From NCBI GenBank assembly GCA_019419955.1, contig JAHZIB010000004.1, forward strand, positions 22,531 through 86,530: a stretch of DNA of 64,000 nucleotides, in the 5' to 3' direction. This DNA is from Clostridiales bacterium. GTDB taxonomy: Bacteria; Bacillota; Clostridia; TANB77; CAG-508. Both the position numbers and the translations under genes were made by a program. A model generated the notes under the pieces. That model did not search any database. It had not been told where the DNA came from and worked only from the letters and a program-made list of their open reading frames with translations. Below, in pieces: positions 26,288 to 34,074 of this stretch (positions within the stretch are counted from its first letter, which is position 1; each line of letters begins with the position of its first letter).

Positions 26288-27415
26288 ATGAAAGTTAGAT
26301 ATTTTGACCATGCAGCGACTACGCCTGTTAGGGAAGAGGTTATAAAAGAGATGATACCATATTTTGGTACTGAGTATGGAAATGCATCAGCTATGTATTC
26401 TATAGGTAGAAATGCAAAAAGGGCAATAAATATTGCAAGAAGACAAGTAGCTGAGGCTATTAATTGTGAACCTTCAGAAGTTTATTTTACTTCATGTGGG
26501 AGTGAAAGCGATAATTTAGCTATAAAAGGATATGCTTATGCAAATAGAAGTAAAGGAAATCATATTATTACCAGCAAAATTGAGCATCATGCTGTTTTGG
26601 ATAGTTGTAGAAGTCTTGAAAAAGAGGGGTACAGTGTCACCTATTTGAATGTAGATGAAAATGGATTTATAGATATTAATCAACTATTAAATTCTATTAA
26701 TGATAAAACTATTTTAATTACAATAATGTTTGCAAATAATGAAATTGGAACAATAGAACCAATTATGGAGATTGGAAAGATTGCAAAAGAAAGAAACATT
26801 GCTTTTCATACTGATGCTGTTCAGGCAATTGGAAATGCACTAATAAATGTCAAGCAAATGAATATAGATATGCTTTCACTTTCAGGACACAAATTTTATG
26901 CTCCAAAGGGAGTTGGAGCGCTTTATATCAAAAAGGGTATTACATTGAAAAAGTTGCAAGATGGAGGAGAACAGGAAAGTAATTTGAGATCTGGTACAGA
27001 AAATGTGGCGGAAATAGTTGGCTTGGGTAAAGCTATTGAGCTTATATATAGGCAGTTTGATGAATATAATAATAAATTGAAGAAACTTAGAGATTATTAT
27101 ATATCAGAAGTTAGGAATAAGATTCCAAATACCAAGGTAAATGGGGATTTGGAGAAGAGACTTTCTGGAAATGCTAACATAAGCTTTGCCGGAGTCGATG
27201 ATTCAGAATTACTATTTAAATTAGATGAACTAGGAATTTGTGCTTCAGCTGGTTCAGCATGTAGTACATCTAATCCAGAACCATCACATGTGCTTACAGC
27301 CATAGGACTTAATAAGGAATTTATAAATGGAACTTTGAGGATTTCGTTTGGAAAAGATAACAACATAGAAGATGTGGATTACCTAGTAAAAAGTTTAAGC
27401 AATATAATAAAATAA
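26288..27415 (+). CDS. Cysteine desulfurase (NifS/IscS family)
   Basis: 375 residues, PLP enzyme that takes sulfur from cysteine for Fe-S clusters and tRNA thiolation. It begins at the family's usual start, MKVRYFDHAATTPVREE. Key parts: the PLP lysine in LSGHKFYAPKGVGALY, HTDAVQ, and the sulfur-carrying cysteine in SAGSACSTSNPEPSHVL. The ATG at 26288 has no good ribosome site. A GGAAGGAG lies upstream at 26236-26243 and serves instead a three-codon frame (26249-26260), and a GTG at 26222 would add 22 unlike residues, so the true start is open. Stands alone, without an iscU or iscR next to it. Confidence 0.88.
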   Translation: MKVRYFDHAATTPVREEVIKEMIPYFGTEYGNASAMYSIGRNAKRAINIARRQVAEAINCEPSEVYFTSCGSESDNLAIKGYAYANRSKGNHIITSKIEHHAVLDSCRSLEKEGYSVTYLNVDENGFIDINQLLNSINDKTILITIMFANNEIGTIEPIMEIGKIAKERNIAFHTDAVQAIGNALINVKQMNIDMLSLSGHKFYAPKGVGALYIKKGITLKKLQDGGEQESNLRSGTENVAEIVGLGKAIELIYRQFDEYNNKLKKLRDYYISEVRNKIPNTKVNGDLEKRLSGNANISFAGVDDSELLFKLDELGICASAGSACSTSNPEPSHVLTAIGLNKEFINGTLRISFGKDNNIEDVDYLVKSLSNIIK

Positions 27416-27559
27416 AAAAGTGTAAAAAAAGAAGTAAATGAGAGAAAAGTAGAGTAAAGTTAATGTAAATAGATAATAACACGAAAATAAATACTAGCAT
27501 ATACGCTAGTATTTATTATATAATACATATAACATATGAGTTAATATAGAAAATATAAC

Positions 27560-27784
27560 TTAATTTTTGGATTTTTGTTTGTTATCAGGGATATATTCAA
27601 TTAAATCAGATATTTCACAATTAAATATAGTGCAAATACGATTTAGTTGTGAAATGTCTAGCCTTTTGGATTCTTCGTAATACATTTTTGATATTGTAGC
27701 AGGTCGGATATTTGCGCTTCTAGCTAGCACGGCCTGTGTCATCTTATGCTTACCTAATAAATCTGATAATTTTATTTTTATCAT
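27560..27784 (-). CDS. XRE-family helix-turn-helix regulator
   Basis: 74 residues from the ATG at 27784 (GGAAGG, 9-nt spacing). Cro/CI-type fold: KLSDLLGKHKMTQAVLARSANIRPATISKM, then DISQLNRICTIFNCEISDLIEY. This compact form is common as a stand-alone repressor. A perfect 9-bp inverted repeat 29 bp upstream is its likely own operator. Confidence 0.85.
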   Translation of the reverse strand: MIKIKLSDLLGKHKMTQAVLARSANIRPATISKMYYEESKRLDISQLNRICTIFNCEISDLIEYIPDNKQKSKN

Positions 27785-27812
27785 ATGCCACAACCTTCCA
27801 TTAAAACTCTAT

Positions 27813-27836
27813 ATGACAAAAGTCGAATTTTGTCAT
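27813..27836. promoter_or_regulatory. Putative operator of the XRE regulator
   Basis: ATGACAAAA-GTCGAA-TTTTGTCAT, a perfect inverted repeat. On the minus strand it follows TATAAA/TATTAT -10-like sequence (about 27837-27848), so bound protein would block the regulator's own transcription. Confidence 0.5.
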
Positions 27837-27950
27837 ATTTTATAATATACTTGTATTTTATCATGCAATGTATTAAAATTACACATACAAACTAAAATAT
27901 AACGATAAGAGTAATAAAAACCATATTAGAAGTAAAGAAGGGAATATTCT

Positions 27951-28187
27951 ATGTTTAGAAAAAAGGTACATGTTATTGAAGATAATAAGGAATGGAAAGA
28001 AAATAATCAGGAGTATTTGAAAGAATTACAAAGTTTTTTTGACAAAGCAGAAAATATTTTAGACACTGAGTTAAAAAACAAAATTGTAGATCAGATGCTA
28101 AAATGCGATGAAGTATTGACAAAAATTGCGGAAAGTAGATTTAAAGAGTACTATAAATTAGGATACAAAAATGCAAAAAGTGAATAA
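27951..28187 (+). CDS. Hypothetical protein
   Basis: 78 residues, soluble and helical, strongly charged (EDNKEWKENNQEYLKELQSF; VLTKIAESRFKEYYKLGY). Divergent from the XRE regulator, with a possible shared regulatory gap. Not recognised. Confidence 0.5.
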   Translation: MFRKKVHVIEDNKEWKENNQEYLKELQSFFDKAENILDTELKNKIVDQMLKCDEVLTKIAESRFKEYYKLGYKNAKSE

Positions 28188-28232
28188 AAAAATTTTTTGC
28201 GTACACAATAAATGTAAGTGAGAGTGTATGCA

Positions 28233-28577
28233 ATGAAAAAATTTTTTATAGGCATTTTAGTTGGAATCATATGTGGAATGTTTGCATCAGGAGGTGGACT
28301 TTTATTAGTGCCAGTATTTACATATATACTTGGATTAGAGGAAAAAGAGGCACGAGCAACTTCGCTTTTTTGTATTCTTCCTATGGTTGCAATTACTGCC
28401 TTAATATATAGTAAAAATAATTTTATAGATTGGGGATTAGGAATAAAATGTGCAATTGGTGGCATTATAGGAGGAATAATTGGTGGAAAATTATTAAATA
28501 AATTTTCTAACAAATTTTTAAAACTTTCTTTTATTATATTCTTATTTTATGCAGGAATTAATATGATTGTGAGGTGA
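28233..28577 (+). CDS. TSUP-family transporter, N-terminal half protein
   Basis: 114 residues from the ATG at 28233. Four hydrophobic segments; the first carries IICGMFASGGGLLLVPVF, the glycine-rich repeat of TSUP (TauE/SafE) permeases, which export or import sulfonates and organic anions. Ordinary TSUP proteins are 240-270 residues with two such repeats. Here the repeats are on separate genes overlapping by a coupled stop/start with the next frame. Probably a heterodimer. Confidence 0.7.
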   Translation: MKKFFIGILVGIICGMFASGGGLLLVPVFTYILGLEEKEARATSLFCILPMVAITALIYSKNNFIDWGLGIKCAIGGIIGGIIGGKLLNKFSNKFLKLSFIIFLFYAGINMIVR

Positions 28578-28579
28578 AT

Positions 28580-28969
28580 ATGAAAGAGGTTATTATAGGA
28601 GTTGTGGCTGGAGTTGTTGGTGGACTAGGAATGGGTGGAGGTACAGTTCTAATATTGCTTCTTTCTATGTTTAATAATATAGAGCAACACATTGCACAAG
28701 GTACTAATGTGGTATTTTTTATTCCTACTGCTATAGCAGCAATTGTAATTTTTATTAAAAATAGAAATATAAAATTTAAAGTAGGGATACCAATTCTGTT
28801 ATGGGGAATGGCTGGTACCGTTATTGGTGCAGTTATTTCTAGCAATATGGATGTATATGTACTTAGAAAATGCTTTGGAGTATTTTTAATAATTATTGCA
28901 ATATATCAAACATATTCTGTATATAAAATGTATAGAAAAGAAAAAAATAGGAATAATAATATAAAATGA
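28580..28969 (+). CDS. TSUP-family transporter, C-terminal half protein
   Basis: 129 residues with four hydrophobic segments; the first has GVVAGVVGGLGMGGGTVLILLL, the second TSUP repeat, and a QGTNVVFFIPTAI helix. A basic tail ends the protein. AGGTGA, which contains the stop of the first half gene, serves as its ribosome site, giving tight coupling. Confidence 0.7.
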   Translation: MKEVIIGVVAGVVGGLGMGGGTVLILLLSMFNNIEQHIAQGTNVVFFIPTAIAAIVIFIKNRNIKFKVGIPILLWGMAGTVIGAVISSNMDVYVLRKCFGVFLIIIAIYQTYSVYKMYRKEKNRNNNIK

Positions 28970-28986
28970 TGAAAAGGAGGAAATAT

Positions 28987-29133
28987 ATGAATATGAAATT
29001 TGTTAAAGGAATGATTCTTGGAGGTCTTATATCAGCAGGAGTGGCAATGGCTTGCTCTGAGACTATGGGACAAGGCAAGAGGAAAATGGTAAAAATGGGA
29101 AGGCAGTTTGCAAAAAAAATGGGCATCATGTAA
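28987..29133 (+). CDS. Small YtxH-like membrane protein
   Basis: 48 residues, AAGGAGG 7 nt before the ATG. A glycine-rich hydrophobic start (MNMKFVKGMILGGLISAGVAMA) precedes a basic amphipathic tail (KRKMVKMGRQFAKKMG). It resembles short YtxH-like proteins of clostridia. Last gene of the TSUP cluster; a terminator follows. Confidence 0.65.
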   Translation: MNMKFVKGMILGGLISAGVAMACSETMGQGKRKMVKMGRQFAKKMGIM

Positions 29134-29146
29134 AGGTAGGAAAAAA

Positions 29147-29184
29147 GAAGTACAGTATAATTAAAGTTAGACTGTACTTCTTTT
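29147..29184 (+). terminator. Terminator after the TSUP cluster
   Basis: GAAGTACAGT / ACTGTACTTC stem followed by TTTTAAT. Confidence 0.8.
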
Positions 29185-29258
29185 AATGATGCAAAAGTAA
29201 AAAAGTTAAAATACATAAATTTATTGATAATATATGCTTTTTCTAAAGAAAGCATATT

Positions 29259-29840
29259 CTAGAAAGGTCTGCAACATGGTCTACATGGTCTTTCGGGTTT
29301 TTTATTACAGTTATCCTCTTTTTTATTGCAATCCTTGTCTTCATGACATTCTTTATCTTCTTCTTTATGGCAAGGCTCTTTGTGACAAGGGTCTTTTTGG
29401 CAATATTCATCATGGCATTCATCTTTTTCACAAGGTTCATGACAAGGTTTGCAATTTTCTTTTTTACAATCTAATTTAATACCCTTTAGGCACTTTTCGT
29501 CATGTTCTACTTTAGTACATATTTTGCAGTGTTTTACTCTATCTACCCAGATTTCTATTTCATAGAATCTGTTTGCACAAAGAGGGCCAAATACGAACTC
29601 ACCTTCGCAGTCAGTAAAAGTGTGAGATACAGGGCGTCTTTCTTCCTTTCCGCATTCACATACAACCTCAACTAATTTTACTACAGCATTTTCAACAGGC
29701 TCTTGATAGCAATCCTTTACAATCCCATAGATAACAGTTCTATTGTCTTCTGGTAAAGTAATATCTAAGTCAAATTGCTTCCCGCTAGCTAAAACTCCGT
29801 CCACGTTTAAAACAGGACATATATTTTTTTCATATTCCAT
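29259..29840 (-). CDS. Carboxypeptidase-regulatory-like domain with Cys/His-rich tail
   Basis: 193 residues, no signal peptide. Residues about 30-110 look like a CNA-B / carboxypeptidase regulatory-like beta-sandwich (IYGIVKDCYQEPVENAVVKL, then FTDCEGEFVFGPL and FYEIEIWV). The tail (about 120-193) has some 20 cysteines and many His, Lys and Glu in short units such as CHEPC, CHDEYC and CHKEPC, well suited to metal binding or disulfide crosslinking. A sigma-K/sigma-E-like promoter lies directly upstream. A spore coat or exosporium component is the best guess. Convergent with the TSUP cluster. Confidence 0.6.
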   Translation of the reverse strand: MEYEKNICPVLNVDGVLASGKQFDLDITLPEDNRTVIYGIVKDCYQEPVENAVVKLVEVVCECGKEERRPVSHTFTDCEGEFVFGPLCANRFYEIEIWVDRVKHCKICTKVEHDEKCLKGIKLDCKKENCKPCHEPCEKDECHDEYCQKDPCHKEPCHKEEDKECHEDKDCNKKEDNCNKKPERPCRPCCRPF

Positions 29841-29878
29841 AATTATTAATCATCCTTTCTTAAGCATTTTGCTTAATA

Positions 29879-29905
29879 TATAATATGAGTTTTTTGAAAA
29901 AAAGT
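29879..29905 (-). promoter_or_regulatory. Sigma-K/sigma-E-like promoter
   Basis: Minus strand: AC, 16 bp, CATATTATA, matching the mother-cell consensus AC-N16-CATANNNTA. A small hairpin TTAAGCA/TGCTTAA sits between it and the ribosome site. The opposite strand and the 290-bp gap to murI also hold a TATAAT (about 29938-29943) and one imperfect stem, nothing else clear. Confidence 0.45.
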
Positions 29906-30129
29906 GTATTTATTGTAGAAAAAACTGTAAAAAGATAGTATAATAGTAAAGTCGTTTTTGGTAGGTTAAAATCTAGCGGACCAATGTAATTCAATTTCTT
30001 GAGAAGGTGTTTTATATTTTTTAAGAATTTGAATAAAATATCAATTGGGGATCTACTTTAGCGTATATTAATAAAACAAAATTATTGCATAAAATATAAA
30101 AAACAACATTGAGAAGGAGGATACATAGC

Positions 30130-30912
30130 ATGGATAACAGAGCGATAGGAGTTTTTGATTCAGGAGTAGGAGGATTAACTGTACTAAAAGAGATTAAAGA
30201 GGTTCTACCGAATGAAAATTATATATATATTGGTGATACAGCAAGTTTTCCTTATGGTAGTAAGTCTAAACAAACAATTATCGAACTTAGCAAGAAAAGA
30301 ATTCAATCTTTAATTAATATGGATGTAAAAATGATTGTAATAGCGTGTGGTACAGCTACAAGTCAAGCATTAGAAGAAATGCAAAAATTATTTAATGTTC
30401 CAATAATAGGTATAATTAATCCAACAGTCGAGCATTTGAAAGAAGAGGGGAAAAATAAAATTGGTGTTATAGCAACAACAGGAACTATTAGAAGTGAAGG
30501 ATGGCAAAACAAATTATTGAAAGAGATAAATGGAGCTATAGTGCAAGGAAAGGCATGTCCCTTACTTGCACCTATGGCTGAGGAAGGCTGGACTGAAAAT
30601 GAGATTGCAAAATTAACAATTCATGAATATATAAAGGATATGAAAGAGTTTGAAGCATTAATTTTAGGTTGTACACATTATCCATTGTTTAAAAAATTGA
30701 TTGAGAATGAGCTTGGAGAAAATGTAGAGATAATAAATACGGGAGAAATGGTTGCAAATGAAGTGAAAAAATATATTGGAGAAAATAATATGAAAAATAC
30801 TTTAGATAAAGTGAATACTAGAATTTTCTTGACTGATTTAGAGTGCAATTTTATAAATGTAGCAAAAAAATTATTAAAAGATGAAAATATAAAGTTAGAA
30901 AAAATAGAATAA
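30130..30912 (+). CDS. murI: Glutamate racemase
   Basis: 260 residues, converts L- to D-glutamate for peptidoglycan. Both catalytic cysteines are visible: IVIACGTATSQALEE (about residue 73) and LGCTHYPLFKK (about 184). The N-terminal AIGVFDSGVGGLTVL carries the catalytic Asp/Ser. GGAGG lies 9 nt before the chosen ATG. Confidence 0.97.
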   Translation: MDNRAIGVFDSGVGGLTVLKEIKEVLPNENYIYIGDTASFPYGSKSKQTIIELSKKRIQSLINMDVKMIVIACGTATSQALEEMQKLFNVPIIGIINPTVEHLKEEGKNKIGVIATTGTIRSEGWQNKLLKEINGAIVQGKACPLLAPMAEEGWTENEIAKLTIHEYIKDMKEFEALILGCTHYPLFKKLIENELGENVEIINTGEMVANEVKKYIGENNMKNTLDKVNTRIFLTDLECNFINVAKKLLKDENIKLEKIE

Positions 30913-30975
30913 ATAAAAAAATGAAAGCATATAATCTTATTAGTCTAATTTCTTTATCAGAATGAGAGGGGTTAT

Positions 30976-31182
30976 ATGTTTTTTGTTATTGATAAATCAA
31001 AAATATTATCTTATATTGTGGCTTTATGTACTGTAGTGATATTATTTGTTGCAGCAGCTAATTTGCAGAGTTTGACAGACAATACAATTGCAACATCTAC
31101 TAATGTATTAAGTGAAAATAATTCTGTAAACTCATCGAATGTAATAAATATAATTAATAAAGAGAGTAATGAAATCTTATGA
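30976..31182 (+). CDS. Small membrane protein, hypothetical
   Basis: 68 residues: a short basic start, one hydrophobic helix (about 10-30, LSYIVALCTVVILFVAAANL) and a Ser/Asn-rich extracellular tail. GAGAGGGG precedes the ATG. Not recognised; it may be a small signal-anchored cell-surface peptide. Confidence 0.5.
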   Translation: MFFVIDKSKILSYIVALCTVVILFVAAANLQSLTDNTIATSTNVLSENNSVNSSNVINIINKESNEIL

Positions 31183-31303
31183 ATAAAATTATAATTATAA
31201 CTAATAATATAATAAAGTTGGTTTCGTAAATAAGTACATTTTAAGGAAAGTTAAATTTGTTATTCATGAAATAAGAAGAATATGAGAAAAATAGGAGAGA
31301 AAG

Positions 31304-31780
31304 ATGTTTTTTATTGGAATTATTACAAATCAAAAGAATGAGGCTTATATAAAAAGGGAGTTATTGAAAATAGGGATAGAGAAAAGTGTTATTTTTATTA
31401 ATGAGAGAAATATAGCTAATATTAAGAATGTCAAGTTTGAGACATTAGTTATAGATAATAAAGTGGAGAATAAATTAGAATTTAGAAAGATTATAGAAAG
31501 TTCAAAATATATTGTATTAAATTCAGATATTACAATGGATTTAGAATTAATGGATAATTTGAATTTAACTGTAATAACATTTGGATTTAATAATAAAGCG
31601 ACATTTACAGTATCTAGCATAGAGGAAAACAACATAATAATTTGTTTACAAAGGATTATTTATAATAAGGATGAGGAGAAGATTGAACCTCAAGAATATA
31701 AGCTTGAAGTGCCCGAAAATGTGGAAAAACATACTGCTATTTTGATTCACATTATAAAGATTTTATACAGAAATATATAA
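31304..31780 (+). CDS. Hypothetical protein
   Basis: 158 residues, soluble, alternating strands and helices (FFIGIITNQKNEAYIKREL; TLVIDNKVENK; YIVLNSDI; LTVITFGFNNKATFTV). The pattern resembles a Rossmann-like or Mur-ligase-like N-terminal lobe, but no nucleotide motif is present. It is preceded by AGGAGAGA and follows the small membrane gene; role unknown. Confidence 0.5.
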   Translation: MFFIGIITNQKNEAYIKRELLKIGIEKSVIFINERNIANIKNVKFETLVIDNKVENKLEFRKIIESSKYIVLNSDITMDLELMDNLNLTVITFGFNNKATFTVSSIEENNIIICLQRIIYNKDEEKIEPQEYKLEVPENVEKHTAILIHIIKILYRNI

Positions 31781-31926
31781 GAAAAAACATAAAATTTTCA
31801 AAAAAATAACATTTTATGTAGACAAAACCAAAAAAACGTAGTATAATAAGTAATATGAGAAAAAACGTTATTAAATTTATACTAGAAAAATATATTTTAA
31901 AGAAACAAATGGGGGAGGAAAATCGA

Positions 31927-32619
31927 GTGGATACTTTGTATTTAGACAATAACCACATTACATTAGTGGGAAAGGTAACAAGTGAAAAAAAATTTAGTCA
32001 TGAAATATATGGTGAAAAATTCTATATATTTACGCTAAGTGTACCACGTTTAAGTGGGAATTCTGACAACATACCAATTACTATTTCAGAAAGACTTATA
32101 ACTGAACAGGGATTACCATTGGAAGGTAAAATATCTGTAACAGGTCAATTTAGGTCATACAATAGCTATGAAGGTGAAAAGAACAGATTGGTTTTAACTG
32201 TATTTGCTAAAAATATTGAGTTTTTAGAGGATCAAGAATCAGATATTCCAGTAGGAAAGGATTTCATTACAAATGAAGTTGTACTAGATGGGTATATTTG
32301 TAGAAAGCCAATATACAGAAAAACACCTTTCGGTAGAGAAATTGCAGACATATTGTTAGCAGTAAACAGGTCATACAACAAATCAGATTATATTCCATGT
32401 ATTGCATGGGGAAGAAATGCAAAATTCTGTGATACTGTTGCTGTAGGAACAGAAATTAGAGTAGTTGGTAGAGTACAATCAAGACGATATGAGAAAAAGC
32501 ATGAAGATGGAACCATAGAAAATAGGGTTGCATATGAAGTATCAGTAGCTACTTTAGAAGTAATAAATAAAGAATCAAACGAAAACGAAATACCAGAAGC
32601 AGATAAGGAAGCTATATAG
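31927..32619 (+). CDS. Single-stranded DNA-binding (SSB-like) protein with two OB folds
   Basis: 230 residues from a GTG at 31927 served by GGGGGAGG; an upstream ATG would add 24 residues with no ribosome site. The first OB-like domain (about 8-110) has ITLVGKVTSEKKFSHE and GKISVTGQFRSYNS. The second (about 118-220) has the SSB pattern NEVVLDGYICRKPIYRKTPF, DILLAVNRSY, IPCIAWGRNAKFC and IRVVGRVQSRRY. Such two-domain SSB-like proteins occur in clostridia in addition to a normal SSB. No acidic C-terminal tip of the SSB type is seen. Confidence 0.75.
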   Translation: MDTLYLDNNHITLVGKVTSEKKFSHEIYGEKFYIFTLSVPRLSGNSDNIPITISERLITEQGLPLEGKISVTGQFRSYNSYEGEKNRLVLTVFAKNIEFLEDQESDIPVGKDFITNEVVLDGYICRKPIYRKTPFGREIADILLAVNRSYNKSDYIPCIAWGRNAKFCDTVAVGTEIRVVGRVQSRRYEKKHEDGTIENRVAYEVSVATLEVINKESNENEIPEADKEAI

Positions 32620-32667
32620 ATTATAATACTTAAACAAAAGATGAAGCATAAAAAATTCCTAAAAAAG

Positions 32668-32692
32668 TTCAGGTAAAAACCTGAATTTTTTT
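32668..32692 (+). terminator. Terminator after the SSB-like gene
   Basis: TTCAGGT / ACCTGAA, short loop, then seven T. Confidence 0.85.
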
Positions 32693-32724
32693 GTAGAGAA
32701 ATAACTGATAAACATTCATAAAGT

Positions 32725-32994
32725 TTATTTTTTTTCTTCAGGGACTATAATATTTTCCCTTTTTTCATTTCTTGGTTTTTCTACTTCAATATAGTCTGAA
32801 ACTGGAGATATATTTAAGTCATTTCCACCATTAATGACTTCTATTTTTTTTGGTTTTTCATGTATTTCAGTTACTTCAGAATTTTCTTCCTCATCCTCTA
32901 CTTCATTGTCAGGCTCGATTTCAATATCTACTAAATTTTCTAGGTCATCAGATGAAAACGTATAAGAATTATCATTTTTATTATATGTGTACAT
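32725..32994 (-). CDS. Acidic hypothetical protein
   Basis: 89 residues, very rich in Glu/Asp (NEVEDEEENSEVTEIHEKP) and apparently unstructured, with no membrane segment. GGAGGT precedes the ATG. Not recognised; base use is ordinary for the window. Confidence 0.45.
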   Translation of the reverse strand: MYTYNKNDNSYTFSSDDLENLVDIEIEPDNEVEDEEENSEVTEIHEKPKKIEVINGGNDLNISPVSDYIEVEKPRNEKRENIIVPEEKK

Positions 32995-33066
32995 TATTAT
33001 ACCTCCAATATATTATTACAATAATTAAATTATAATTGTTACTAATGGGAAAGTCAAGATTTATAG

Positions 33067-33095
33067 TTTACAATATATTAAATTGATGATAAAAT
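33067..33095 (+). promoter_or_regulatory. Promoter of scpB
   Basis: TTTACA, 17 bp, TAAAAT. It would give a leader of about 220 nt, long enough to contain the whole conserved leader element. Confidence 0.5.
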
Positions 33096-33151
33096 AGTAA
33101 ATAGTTTAAAGATTTGAAAATAGATTTGTATCTTTATAAGGTAATGATATT

Positions 33152-33322
33152 AGTGAGAAGGAACAAGTTTTTCACTACTTATAGCTACAATCTCTATCGC
33201 CCTCAAAATTCTAACGAATTTTGAGATGGTGGGAATTTAACCTCTAACATTTTCATGAATTTAATAGAGGTTATTAAATAAAATCTTTGTTAGAACATAA
33301 ATTCGCTTGAATGGAGGTTAAA
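33152..33322 (+). ncRNA. Candidate cis-regulatory leader RNA, copy A (scpB)
   Basis: Closely matches 62253-62419 over its full length. Order: a hairpin GTGA...TTTTTCAC; a constant tract CTATCGC; a perfect stem CTCAAAATTC/GAATTTTGAG; TTTAACCTCTA paired with TAGAGGTT; a constant TTGTTAGA; the ribosome site GGAGG with ATG. TTTAACCTC can pair instead with GAGGTTAAA of the ribosome site, so two exclusive folds exist. No known riboswitch class is recognised. Confidence 0.6.
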
Positions 33323-33988
33323 ATGAACGAAGAGAAAGCAGAAGGAATAATCGAAGCAATTTTGTTTGCAGCAGGTAGGGAGGTTAAAATAAAAGAACTC
33401 ATGTCGACTCTAGAGGTCAGCTCAGATGAGATTATAAGTACAGTTGCAAGAATTAGTGAAAAATATGAAAAAGATGATAGGGGACTTGAAATAATTAAGG
33501 TGGAAGACGCATATCAATTATGTACAAAAAAGAAATATTATGAATACATTTATCCAGTGTTTGATAAGAGAAGTAAACCTAATTTGTCTAATGCTGCTTT
33601 GGAGACTTTGGCTATAATTGCATATAATCCTTGCATTACTAGAGCTGAGATAGAGACGATAAGGGGGGTTAACTCTGATGGAACAATTTATAAATTGTTG
33701 GATTATGCTCTAATTGAAGATGCAGGAAAGTTAGATGCACCTGGAAGACCTACTACATATAAGACTAGCAAGGAGTTTTTGAGAATGTTTGGCATCTCAA
33801 GCTTAAAAGATTTGCCAGCACTTCCAAGATATAAATTAGATGAGAATAGGCAAATTGTTATAGATGAGATTGTAGAGGACACAATTGCGGAAACTCCATG
33901 CCCCGAAAGGGAAGAAAGTGTGGAAAGTTTAGAAAAAAAGCAGGCTGAAAGTGTAATTATTAAAGAGAATGTAGAAAACGAAAAATAA
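33323..33988 (+). CDS. scpB: Segregation and condensation protein B
   Basis: 221 residues, partner of SMC and ScpA in chromosome condensation. Two winged helices are visible: EGIIEAILFAAGREVKIKEL and, later, LSNAALETLAIIAYNPCITRAEIETIRGVNSD with PGRPTTYKTSKEFL. The start is the second ATG of the ribosome site region (GGAGG, 8-nt spacing). A ScpA gene, its usual neighbour, is not in the window. The C-terminal 30 residues are charged and variable. Confidence 0.93.
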   Translation: MNEEKAEGIIEAILFAAGREVKIKELMSTLEVSSDEIISTVARISEKYEKDDRGLEIIKVEDAYQLCTKKKYYEYIYPVFDKRSKPNLSNAALETLAIIAYNPCITRAEIETIRGVNSDGTIYKLLDYALIEDAGKLDAPGRPTTYKTSKEFLRMFGISSLKDLPALPRYKLDENRQIVIDEIVEDTIAETPCPEREESVESLEKKQAESVIIKENVENEK

Positions 33989-34074
33989 TGTTAGGATAAT
34001 AAAAGTCAAGTTCGTTAAAACGGGAGAAGTAATTTATTTTTAGATGAATAAAACATGAAAGGAATGAATATATT

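Noticed and set aside
29243..29479. Open frames opposite the Cys-rich protein gene
   Set aside because: They are shadows of the low-complexity Cys/His/Lys coding repeat; no ribosome site.
33988..34074. T-box leader before proS
   Set aside because: The gap is only 86 bp with no specifier or terminator structure.
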